Position numbers and translations under genes: made by a program
Part shown: positions 45,779 to 53,438 of the stretch, one piece after another
Position numbering within the stretch: position 1 is the stretch's first letter
Layout of the letters: each line of letters opens with the position of its first letter
The notes under the pieces: model-generated
Seen by the model: the letters and a program-made list of their open reading frames with translations, nothing else
Told to the model about the DNA's origin: nothing
The model's database searches: none
Origin: Unio delphinus
Lineage: Eukaryota; Mollusca; Bivalvia; Unionida; Unionidae
Length of the DNA stretch: 64,000 bases
NCBI GenBank assembly: GCA_029339505.1
Contig: JAQISU010000233.1
Coordinates: 189,001 to 253,000 of the forward strand
Reading direction: 5' to 3'

Positions 45779-46741
45779 TCAGTCACTGTGATACCCATTT
45801 GCTAACTCGTCAATGAAATCTCGATATGTTTTGATATCCATGATACCGCCTTGAAATAATCGTCTACAGATATCAGCTGCTTCATTAATTATTTCTGGTG
45901 AATTATTTCCAGCTCTGAACCCTCCTACAAGAACTTCTAATCGTGATATATCACTGAGAACACTACCAGGACAGAAACCCGAAGAGTTTCCAACGCTAGC
46001 GTTTTGCAATCCACTTCCGCTATAACCAGCTGCTTCATCCAGTTCTTCTAAATCCGTGGGTTGTAAATAATCATCATCATCATCATGAGGTGGTAGTTGT
46101 TGTTTTTTAGGTGAAAAAGATATTTTCTTTGCAGGTTGCTGTCGCTTTCTTTGCAATTTTGGCGTTTTTTGTTCTTCAAATTGTTTATACACTATACCCA
46201 CCGCATCGATATATTCGATGTATGATGCACTATCTGTCTTAATTTGACTTTTTTTAGTTTTGATTTTATAAAATATATCAGCCCAATGAGCGAAATTCTT
46301 AACAAACTTATGATGTTCTGGTTTCAACATTTTTTTTCTGTTTTCATAAGTCATAACAACAAGCGCAGGAATTTCTTCTTGACTAGTCTTATCAATTGCT
46401 GCTAACCCTTCCTCGTTAAATCTCACGCGTAAATCATCTACTGTTCTCTTTGATTTCATTTGTTTTGTTTGTTCAGTTTTCGCTGCTAGTTTTTCAAGTA
46501 CAGAAATAAGACCCTCTTCTTTTCTTTTACCGTCAGGATCATCTCCCAGTATAGCACGCTCTACCCCTTTCGTTGCTGTGGTTACTGGTTTAAACAACTC
46601 TTCAGACCCCGCAGCTAAATCAGTTTGCAAACTCTGTCGTTGTTGCAGTTTATTCCTGACAGAGTCACGAATTGGTACAAATCTCTTAATTGCATCTAAT
46701 CGTTCACGAGCCAATCGGGTTGTTAATGCTTCATTGACCAT
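45779..46741 (-). CDS. 320-aa Maverick structural protein of unknown role
   Basis: Intact ORF starting MVNEALTTRLARERLDAIKR. Residues 1-180 are charged and helical, with a segment NRKKMLKPEHHKFVKNF. Residues ~200-225 are basic (KLQRKRQQPAKKISFSPKKQ), then an acidic run (PHDDDDDYLQ), then a compact C-terminal domain (SDISRLEVLVGGFRAGNNSP, then NEAADICRRLFQGG and FIDELANGY). The same C-terminal domain is recognisable in element A. Proteins with a C-terminal 'LE.L.G...AGN' helix pair occur next to the MCP in other animal Mavericks; I infer a virion or scaffolding role. Its ATG overlaps the end of the small upstream ORF. Confidence 0.6.
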   Translation of the reverse strand: MVNEALTTRLARERLDAIKRFVPIRDSVRNKLQQRQSLQTDLAAGSEELFKPVTTATKGVERAILGDDPDGKRKEEGLISVLEKLAAKTEQTKQMKSKRTVDDLRVRFNEEGLAAIDKTSQEEIPALVVMTYENRKKMLKPEHHKFVKNFAHWADIFYKIKTKKSQIKTDSASYIEYIDAVGIVYKQFEEQKTPKLQRKRQQPAKKISFSPKKQQLPPHDDDDDYLQPTDLEELDEAAGYSGSGLQNASVGNSSGFCPGSVLSDISRLEVLVGGFRAGNNSPEIINEAADICRRLFQGGIMDIKTYRDFIDELANGYHSD

Positions 46742-46955
46742 TATTTGAAATCAGAAACAATTTTTCAATTGTAAAACAATTTTCCCGAACTTGACCTAAC
46801 AGACGAAAACATTTGACATGTCGGATGATTTTTAACACAGTCATGGAAGTGTTATTTGATTGTTTTAACAGCTCTATCAGGTGTGGCGAAAGTATCATAA
46901 CTGTATATAAAATAAATAATACTGATAGTTTCGCCATTCTATTTTGATTGTCCAT
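46731..46955 (-). CDS. Small hydrophobic ORF, 74 aa, hypothetical
   Basis: From MDNQNRMAKLSVLFILYTVM, with one predicted membrane segment (residues ~9-25), then VLKIIRHVKCFRLLG and a Cys-containing tail. It ends 11 bp inside the start of the 320-aa gene (ATGA-type overlap). A longer in-frame start at 47015 exists, but it runs through the tandem-repeat region. No homologue is recognised in A or B, so its coding status is uncertain. Confidence 0.35.
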   Translation of the reverse strand: MDNQNRMAKLSVLFILYTVMILSPHLIELLKQSNNTSMTVLKIIRHVKCFRLLGQVRENCFTIEKLFLISNNGQ

Positions 46956-46985
46956 CGATTTTTGACATCCCCCCCCTTGAGGGTC

Positions 46986-47070
46986 GGCTAAAAAAAATGA
47001 TAAATAATCGGGCAATCAAAAAATGATAAGGAGTCGGGCAATCAAAAAATGATAAGGGGTCGGGCAATCA
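46986..47070. repeat. 26 bp x3 iteron-like tandem repeat
   Basis: Three adjacent units of AAAAAATGATAAGGGGTCGG followed by GCAATC; the first and second differ at 2-4 positions. It lies in the centre of the element, between the late block and the small ORFs, just after a C-run (CCCCCCTTGAGGGTCGG). It could be a replication origin, an enhancer-like element or a protein-binding array. Confidence 0.8.
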
Positions 47071-47414
47071 ATTTTCCTGAATTAACGCCCGTAGGTTTCT
47101 AATTTTAGAGTTGACTTCTTTTTTCAATTCGTATTCGTTACCTAATTCTTTTCGTATTCGTTCTACAATAGTATACAACGGAACGAACATACTGATGTCA
47201 CTGGAAAATGCAAGAGAGTCTCTAATATAATTCTGAATTCTTTTGATGAGTGCATATTTCTTGGGTAGCATATATTTGTTAGTGCTAACCCGTATTCTAT
47301 ATCCTGAAAATCCGACTTGATTTGATCAGGATTTAACCCATCTGATAGTTCAATATCCTGATTTTTCAATTTTAAAATTTCAACTATGATGCTATTCATG
47401 TTTTCAGAATTCAT
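47068..47414 (-). CDS. Small charged helical protein (frame broken)
   Basis: Two overlapping frames. MNSENMNSIIVEILKLKNQD to YGLALTN lies in the first. MLPKKYALIKRIQNYIRDSL to VERIRKELGNEYELKKEVNS lies in the second, with a frame change near 47276. The C-terminal helix is conserved in element A (17455-17590), which supports it as a real gene. It has many Lys/Glu/Arg residues and no membrane segment. No family recognised. A regulatory or DNA-binding role is possible but not shown. Confidence 0.45.
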
Positions 47415-47459
47415 TATTCTATAACAATGACATATCTCTAATTGAAAAATATGACGCAT

Positions 47460-47949
47460 TAGACATAACTAAATTGAACTTTTGTCCGGCCTTTTTTGAA
47501 ATAGCCGATCGACAAACCCCCTCTGCAACATATCGTACTGAGGGTCTACAAATATTGAAATACTTGCCGGCTTCATATATTTATTTAAATATTTTCTCTT
47601 CGTTAGTTGTTGTATTTAAAGATTTTACTGGTTTCGTTTTTTTTGAACAAGTGCCCGTCCTTCCTCGTTTGGAATTCTCACTCTGTGTGATAGCTTGAAG
47701 ATTTGATAAAGAATTGTTCTTCGGATTAGAATCAATGTGATCGATAACAAAACCATCTTTGATCAATCCATTAAAACATTCAAATACGAAACGATGATTG
47801 TAATATTTCTTCTTTCCAACAGTAAACATCAAATACCCCATACCATTATCCCTGCCAACTGGGTTCTTCAGTCTACAGTGTCTTACAACACCATCACTGG
47901 ATGCTTCATAATTTGTACTCACAGGGTGCTGTCTGAATTCTTGGGTCAT
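47460..47949 (-). CDS. HNH homing-type endonuclease (ORF 47581-47949; split C-terminal domain to ~47460)
   Basis: 122 aa starting MTQEFRQHPVSTNYEASSDG. The NUMOD4-like strand (YEASSDGVVRHCRLKNP) is followed by an HNH_3-type core: NHRFVFECFNGLIKDGFVID, then HIDSNPKNNSLSNLQAITQ. The ORF ends NEEKIFK at a TAA. Beyond it the same frame stays open with AGKYFNICRPSVRYVAEG, a helix-turn-helix DNA-recognition segment usual in free-standing homing endonucleases. The gene shares a ~100 bp divergent spacer with the polymerase. The stop is at the same place in element A. No intron or intein surrounds it. Confidence 0.75.
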
Positions 47950-48045
47950 CGTATACTATACTATTTGTCTAATTCAATGACTGACCCATTTGCAGTGATT
48001 CATTATACATAAATCTTTCATTTAGACACTTGTTTTTAGTATAGC
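47950..48045. promoter_or_regulatory. Divergent intergenic region between homing endonuclease and polymerase genes
   Basis: 96 bp, AT-rich, between two divergent start codons, so it should hold both early promoters. No clear TATA box or repeat is identified. Confidence 0.4.
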
Positions 48046-51000
48046 ATGAGGAAGTTCAAGAGAGTGACTTCGAAAAATGCTAAATTCAATACTGATAGAG
48101 AGTTTAAGAGATTATTGAAAATTAATCCTAAATTTAATATTGATAAACCCAAAAAACGTCCAATAGACGGAAACATGAGGGAGTTTAAGAGATTATTGAA
48201 AATTAATCTCGATAGACCCAAACGTCCAAAACGTCCAAGAGACGGAAACATGAAAGAGTTTAAGAGATTATTGAAAATTAATCCTAGATTTAATCGCGAT
48301 AGACCCAAAAAACGTGTAGTAGACAGAAACATGAGAGAGTTTAAGAGATTATTGAAAATTAATCCTAGATTTAATCGCGATAGACCTAAAAAACGTGTAG
48401 TAGACAGAAACATGACAGAGTTTAAGAGATTATTGAAAATTAATCCTAGATTTAATCGCGATAGACCCAAAAAACGTAACAAGAGATCACCTTGGAAAGA
48501 TGCTCAATTCAATCTTGATATAGTTTCTAATACACCAAATCATAAAATTCTTGATAAAGCCCTGATTAGTAAAATCAGAGACTGTTTTAATGAATTCAAG
48601 CGTGATGGAGCATCTTATTGTTGGTCAACATTTCGAATACGAGGCGGTGTTGACGCTACCATGAATGATGAAAAAGCAGCAGTGATAATTTCACGTCATG
48701 GGAAAGAAAGAAATATTTTTCGAATAAAATTCATTAACCGCGAGGATGAAAAATGGATTATTAGGGATAAATTTGAACCCATTCTCAGGGACAACAAAAC
48801 TGTCACCGTGAATCAGGATTCAAAACCAGGAATTTTAACCGGAATTGATAAACCCTACTACGAAAGATCTTATCCTGTAACAGTAGTTGTTTACGGGATA
48901 TATCCACTCAATGAAAAACCTGATATTTCAAAACTAGCACCAATGAAATATTCGACAGGGCTCAATTGTGTAGCAGAACGAATAATGGAACACTTCACAA
49001 ATGCGTCCCGGGGAAATAAACTGACTGATCTAAGACGAAAAAAAATAACCGAGTGGGAATTAACGGTAAAAGAGAATGGGGCAACAATTCAAGATATAAC
49101 CAAATTAGAAAAATCATTAAGATTTCCAATATCGGTAAGGACAATCACCGGAGAAGTATTATACGAATCGAAATATAAATCACAGGGGGCTCCGATTGAA
49201 ATTATTGATCATAACGAACACGCGTGGTCATCTGCAGTAACAATATTCCCACGGGATAGAACCGTAAAATATATTTTCCCAACAGGGTTGGGACCTGAAG
49301 AGTTTTTTTCAGAGCAGAAATTATTTGATGCTATTTACCATTTGAGTAAAAACGATCCTGTGTCAATGTGGCTATTTCATAGTACTTCAGACGAGGAATG
49401 TAGATTTGATCAGTTTCTAAGGCCCAACGGAGAATTGTACCGTACTGAAGAACTGCATAATCAAATGAAACAACTAGCTAGTGAGTTTTCTGGGGACGGG
49501 GAAGACAACGATCAATTATTAGCAAACTGTTTTACAGTACCATCAATTGCAGCACATTTTGCTAGAAAGAAAAACGCGTGGAAACCAACACGAAGTGAGT
49601 TTTTATCAGATATCAAATTGTCCTGTCTTGAATACGGCCATGGAGGATTATGGAATACAAAATACGACCCTGAAACCGTTATTTCAGTTGATATGATTGC
49701 ATGTTATCCAGGAAGTTTTCTCGGGTATGGAGAATGCGAGAAATATTTTAAACGATTTGGACACCCCACACACGAAATGACCCGTGTTGCTATTAATGGA
49801 CCACTGCCACATTTTGATTTAACCGGATTCGCTTGTGTAGTATCATTTGAAATGGCTACAGGACTTCATCCGTGTAGTTATCTTTGGATTGGTAAACACA
49901 TGTCTGAAAAACACTGGATGCCAATAGTGTTATTACGATATATGCTTGATTGTAAGATGTTAAAATCATTAATTGTCAGTGAAGCAATTATATCCTATCG
50001 AGCACAGAAATCAGTCTGGTTACCACAACCTGATCTAGAAAAAATAATTAGCGAAGAGCGAAATCTGTTTCCTGATTTTAATGAACAACAAATCATGGAT
50101 TGGTCCAAACAGTTATTTGAAATCAGAAACAATGAAGCAAAAAATCTCAGTAGAAGAATAATCGGTAAATTTACCCAAGGTGGCAAATACGACAATACGA
50201 GATATTCTTCACGACTGATTATAGACAATGCTGAATACGATTTTGTAATCGCGGATTTAACGAATAAAGGCCTATATGTCAACCGTAAGGACGCATTTAT
50301 GTCCGATGGAACCAAATTGGGTACAATTGTTACTTACAATGATGGATACAATCCGCAGTACACACATTTGAGAGCTTCTATGTTTGGTTATGCTTCTATT
50401 AATCTGTTTTCAATGATCAATAAATTTCCTAACACCGCAGTTAGAGTTGCCACTGATTCATTTTACATAAATAGCAAAATGGCTGATTTTAAGGCTACTG
50501 GCAACGAGAATTGGGGATCATGGAGAATTAAGAAAGAAATGATTCATGATTATATTCAATCAGCAGATGTTACCATTGAACATAATTATTTAGAAAGCAA
50601 TCAGTGTTCAGAATTTTCTAATGCACCACCGATTTCTGATCCAATATGCCTGTATAAAACAGTTTATTTAAACGGCTGTGGTGGGTCAGGAAAAACAACC
50701 CGGGCAATTGAGTTATTTCGTGTTTCCAATCCAAACATGATTGTACTAACACCGACTCACAGACTTGCAAGAGAAATGATACAGAGAGGGGTAAATGCCT
50801 GCACTTATCACAGCTTTTTCCGATGGAAGGGAGATAAATGGACTCCTGATCGTATGGGAGAGAAATTTATTCCTGAAATCATGATTTGGGATGAAATAGA
50901 CACAGTGTCAGAAGATGTATTAAAAATATTTCTTGAGTGGTTGTTAAACAAAAACACAAAAATCGTCATGTGCGGTGATCACGCACAACCACCACCATTT

Positions 51001-51726
51001 GTCGGTGCATCCCCACATGAATGGCTAAAGGGTTTTGTAGACTATTATGAAGAAATTGATACCGATCATAGATCACTTGATAATGAATTAAAAGAATTTA
51101 AGAAACTAATTAGATTACAACCGGATAGAATCCAGTGTGAAATAGCCCGTGAAATAATTTCGGAAACTCCAATGAATGAGTTTTGGGAAGCATGGAGACC
51201 AAACGATTTGATCATTGCAAGTAGAAAAATAGTCAGTGACACACTTCAGATGAAATTATTTGAATTGCATAAACAAAACTTTGCAACGCTTCCAGTGCCT
51301 CTTTGTTATAGGCCATCGGATACACGAAAACAGAACATTGAAGTTGATATTCCAGGACAGAATGAAAAACAAATTCTGGTATTAAATGATATTGTGCTGG
51401 TTGATATCAATGTCGTTGAAGATGCATTGCGTGCTAATAAATCCCCATGGACGTTAGGTTATGCAGCAACAATACACTCTTCACAGGGATTGACTATATC
51501 GGATACAATTGTTTGGATGGTAGATAATCGCATAGAATGGTCGAATTTAGTCTATCTTTCAGTATCCAGAGTACGAAAAATAAATCAACTTCGAAGAATT
51601 GTCCTCGATGATGAAATCATTGGCGATGATAATGACACCACAATAGATGATATTGATATTAAAATTATTGATAAAAAACTCTCCGGTTACAAACAACAGG
51701 ACAAAAAAAAAACAACGAGAATTTGA
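48046..51726 (+). CDS. DNA polymerase B fused to SF1 helicase
   Basis: Intact 1226-aa ORF. Residues 19-144 are five repeats of EFKRLLKINPRFNRDRPKKR-type units. PolB palm motifs: motif A SVDMIACYPGSFLGYGE (Asp549), motif B SRRIIGKFTQGG (702-713), motif C VRVATDSFYI (Asp804; the usual first Asp of DTDS is Ala). No clear exonuclease motifs are seen. The C-terminal third is an SF1 (Pif1/RecD-like) helicase: P-loop GCGGSGKT (877-884), TPTHRLAREM, WDE at 948-950, GDHAQPPPF (977-985), HSSQGLT (1144-1150), YLSVSRV (1170-1176). It replicates the element, probably by protein priming as in other Mavericks. The first ATG is used because the repeat array follows it in frame. Confidence 0.93.
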   Translation: MRKFKRVTSKNAKFNTDREFKRLLKINPKFNIDKPKKRPIDGNMREFKRLLKINLDRPKRPKRPRDGNMKEFKRLLKINPRFNRDRPKKRVVDRNMREFKRLLKINPRFNRDRPKKRVVDRNMTEFKRLLKINPRFNRDRPKKRNKRSPWKDAQFNLDIVSNTPNHKILDKALISKIRDCFNEFKRDGASYCWSTFRIRGGVDATMNDEKAAVIISRHGKERNIFRIKFINREDEKWIIRDKFEPILRDNKTVTVNQDSKPGILTGIDKPYYERSYPVTVVVYGIYPLNEKPDISKLAPMKYSTGLNCVAERIMEHFTNASRGNKLTDLRRKKITEWELTVKENGATIQDITKLEKSLRFPISVRTITGEVLYESKYKSQGAPIEIIDHNEHAWSSAVTIFPRDRTVKYIFPTGLGPEEFFSEQKLFDAIYHLSKNDPVSMWLFHSTSDEECRFDQFLRPNGELYRTEELHNQMKQLASEFSGDGEDNDQLLANCFTVPSIAAHFARKKNAWKPTRSEFLSDIKLSCLEYGHGGLWNTKYDPETVISVDMIACYPGSFLGYGECEKYFKRFGHPTHEMTRVAINGPLPHFDLTGFACVVSFEMATGLHPCSYLWIGKHMSEKHWMPIVLLRYMLDCKMLKSLIVSEAIISYRAQKSVWLPQPDLEKIISEERNLFPDFNEQQIMDWSKQLFEIRNNEAKNLSRRIIGKFTQGGKYDNTRYSSRLIIDNAEYDFVIADLTNKGLYVNRKDAFMSDGTKLGTIVTYNDGYNPQYTHLRASMFGYASINLFSMINKFPNTAVRVATDSFYINSKMADFKATGNENWGSWRIKKEMIHDYIQSADVTIEHNYLESNQCSEFSNAPPISDPICLYKTVYLNGCGGSGKTTRAIELFRVSNPNMIVLTPTHRLAREMIQRGVNACTYHSFFRWKGDKWTPDRMGEKFIPEIMIWDEIDTVSEDVLKIFLEWLLNKNTKIVMCGDHAQPPPFVGASPHEWLKGFVDYYEEIDTDHRSLDNELKEFKKLIRLQPDRIQCEIAREIISETPMNEFWEAWRPNDLIIASRKIVSDTLQMKLFELHKQNFATLPVPLCYRPSDTRKQNIEVDIPGQNEKQILVLNDIVLVDINVVEDALRANKSPWTLGYAATIHSSQGLTISDTIVWMVDNRIEWSNLVYLSVSRVRKINQLRRIVLDDEIIGDDNDTTIDDIDIKIIDKKLSGYKQQDKKKTTRI
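48100..48477 (+). repeat. 81 bp coding tandem repeat, about 4.7 units
   Basis: Units of 27 codons (unit 2 has 25) at 48100, 48181, 48256, 48337 and 48418. Units 3-5 are almost identical in DNA. Each encodes EFKRLLKIN-P-R-F-N-R-D followed by a basic RPKKR patch. Confidence 0.95.
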
Positions 51727-51955
51727 CATTGATGCTGAATTAATAATCACTTTGAAGAAACAACAGAATAATCACTGCGCAAATTGCAATTGTATAATTC
51801 GTTGGCAGTATTCGGATAAGGATCCTCGCCAATTCACCGTAGACAGAAAAAATAACAATCTCGGTCATGTCAGAAATAATGTGATGTTGACTTGTCTTGA
51901 GTGCAATAGACGCCGGGGTGCCAGCACAATGCCTGTGGCATCGGGTGCTAGTTAA
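51647..51955 (+). CDS. HNH nuclease domain following the polymerase-helicase
   Basis: From about residue 20 this frame encodes REFDIDAELIITLKKQQ, then CANC (51776-51787), FTVDRKNNNLGHVRNNV and LTCLECNRRRGA: a Zn-binding HNH fold with two C-x-x-C pairs and the D-R..N..G-H core. It overlaps the polymerase ORF end by 80 bp in another frame. The switch occurs at a 10-A run (51703-51712). I recall related coral and mollusc proteins in which PolB, helicase and this HNH form one chain, so the domain is probably the natural C-terminus cut off by the A-run. The ATG of this ORF may not be used. Its stop overlaps the integrase stop. Confidence 0.75.
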   Translation: MILILKLLIKNSPVTNNRTKKKQREFDIDAELIITLKKQQNNHCANCNCIIRWQYSDKDPRQFTVDRKNNNLGHVRNNVMLTCLECNRRRGASTMPVASGAS

Positions 51956-52892
51956 GACCATGGGGTGGTAATTGAGTATCCTCGGGTATCACTTGCAGTT
52001 GTTGTCTAGTAAACACACGCTGAGGGGCAGTTGAATCCAGTTTATAGATTGGAGGTCTACCAGTTGATCGTGTTATACTAGATATCTTGTGTGCAGTAAC
52101 ACTCCAAATAGGATCAGTAGCCCTTTTTCTACCCCCTTCAAGCTCTCCTGGTTCATATAAGTACCTCACAATGACATTACTACCAAGAATTGGTTCTTTG
52201 AAATCTTTTTGAGGTTTTTCAGGTATTGACTTCTTTTTAATCGCGTTGATAGGTTTCATGTTGATTGTTCTAGTAATCTCGTTATTCAGTGCAGTAATCA
52301 CAGATGGTAATCTTTTAACCCATTCACGGGATCGCTTTTCTTGGATGAATTCTTTTGCGTATTGATATCCAAATAACCGCTCTGCAAGAGTCCGATTAAA
52401 TCGTTCAACAATTGCCTGATCGCGATGTAGCGCAGTATGCCCTTGTCTGATGGTGACATTGTGATGTTTCATTGTAGATAACACTGCACCCTGAAATTCC
52501 TTGCCAGGATCAATTTGTAATAGATTTGGCCAGTGCAGAGGGCTCCTTCGATAAATCCTTTCAAATGCAGAAGCCACTTCAGTGGCCGATTTTGTTTTTA
52601 ACGGTTCTGCTTCTTTGTATCGACTTGCAATATCAACTACAGTTAACGCATATTTGTAACCGTTGTCATGTGGCAAAAATAATATATCAGCCTGATGAAC
52701 TTCATTGGGTCCGGTCACATCAAAATGCGAGAAATTAATTTGTTTAGGACGTGATAGATAAATTTGCCATAGTGCCTGTTTGGATAACCAATGAGCCGCA
52801 GTAGTTTTTTTCACTTTTGCAGCGCTAGCGAGTTTATGGATTGCTGATTTACCCCTTCAGTATCCTCTTGGGGAATAATAAATAGATTCCAT
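51948..52892 (-). CDS. Retrovirus-type integrase (nonsense codon near the N-terminus)
   Basis: Starts MESIYYSPRGY at 52892, then TGA at codon 12, then continues open in the same frame to the end (~314 codons). Zn/HTH-like N-terminus to residue ~60. RNase H-fold core with Asp in VHQADILFLPHD, Asp in QIDPGKEFQG and Glu in DQAIVERFNRT, giving D(x34)E between the last two. The C-terminal DNA-binding domain has VRYLYEPGELEGG and DPIWSV. The family is the Maverick/Ginger-like integrase that makes 5-6 bp target duplications, matching the TSD here. Element A has a sense codon at the stop. Without readthrough this copy could only start internally. Confidence 0.88.
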
Positions 52893-52899
52893 GTTGTTA

Positions 52900-53433
52900 T
52901 TAATTACCAGCACCTAACATCAATTTACTTTTCATTGCCGATTTTATCAAAAATGAAGCCAATTTTTCTTTGAAGGATTTGTCAGGAATGGCATTCAACG
53001 CATGAATTAATTTCACATCTGCTAGATGCCTGTGTTGCAGATTACTGCTTTTATAAGCAACATCATGAAGGTGACAGGCCTTATCAATAGCGTTTATTGG
53101 TTCCTCACCGGGTCGGGACTGATTTTGATCATTGAGTCTGATATCAAGTCTTGTTCCCGGTCCACAATAACTATACCCTGGAAGGTGTTTTTCTCCGGGG
53201 TATTTCCCCCATGAGGTTCTAGGGAGTTGTGCTAATTTGGCAGCGATATCACCTCTTCGTTTTTTTAAGGGTTCCTTGGGTTTCTTGGTTTCACCAAGGG
53301 AAACAAATCTAAATTTCTTTGTACTACATTGTACGCATTTACCAGAAAGCGCTGATCGGTTATTTTTTGTTGTAATCGTCGTCAAGTCATCTGTGCCAGT
53401 ACGCGCCTTACACTTCACACAATATAGATCCAT
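52900..53433 (-). CDS. Zinc-ribbon / phospholipase A2 virion protein
   Basis: Intact 177-aa ORF starting MDLYCVKCKART. Residues 5-36 are a zinc ribbon (C5-x2-C8, C33-x2-C36, GKCVQCSTKKF) like DUF5679. A basic linker follows (KKPKEPLKKRRG). The PLA2-like domain has LPGYSYCGPGT (residues 84-94, calcium loop Y-x-G-x-G) and the helix CHLHDVAYKSS with His123-Asp124 as the catalytic pair. Parvovirus VP1 and adintovirus PLA2 domains breach the endosomal membrane during entry; the role here is by analogy. It ends 7 bp before the integrase ATG, and its start is 5 bp from the divergent ATPase ORF start. Confidence 0.85.
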   Translation of the reverse strand: MDLYCVKCKARTGTDDLTTITTKNNRSALSGKCVQCSTKKFRFVSLGETKKPKEPLKKRRGDIAAKLAQLPRTSWGKYPGEKHLPGYSYCGPGTRLDIRLNDQNQSRPGEEPINAIDKACHLHDVAYKSSNLQHRHLADVKLIHALNAIPDKSFKEKLASFLIKSAMKSKLMLGAGN

Positions 53434-53438
53434 AATTT

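Noticed and set aside
47460..47949. Endonuclease as part of a group I intron or intein
   Set aside because: It has its own start and spacer and does not interrupt any gene.
48100..48477. CRISPR-like array
   Set aside because: Repeats are contiguous and coding, without unique spacers, in a eukaryotic genome.
48036..48482. 148-aa minus-strand ORF with repeated FLGLSRLNLGLIFNNLLN units
   Set aside because: It is the antisense of the 81 bp coding repeat in the polymerase gene; periodicity comes from the sense strand.
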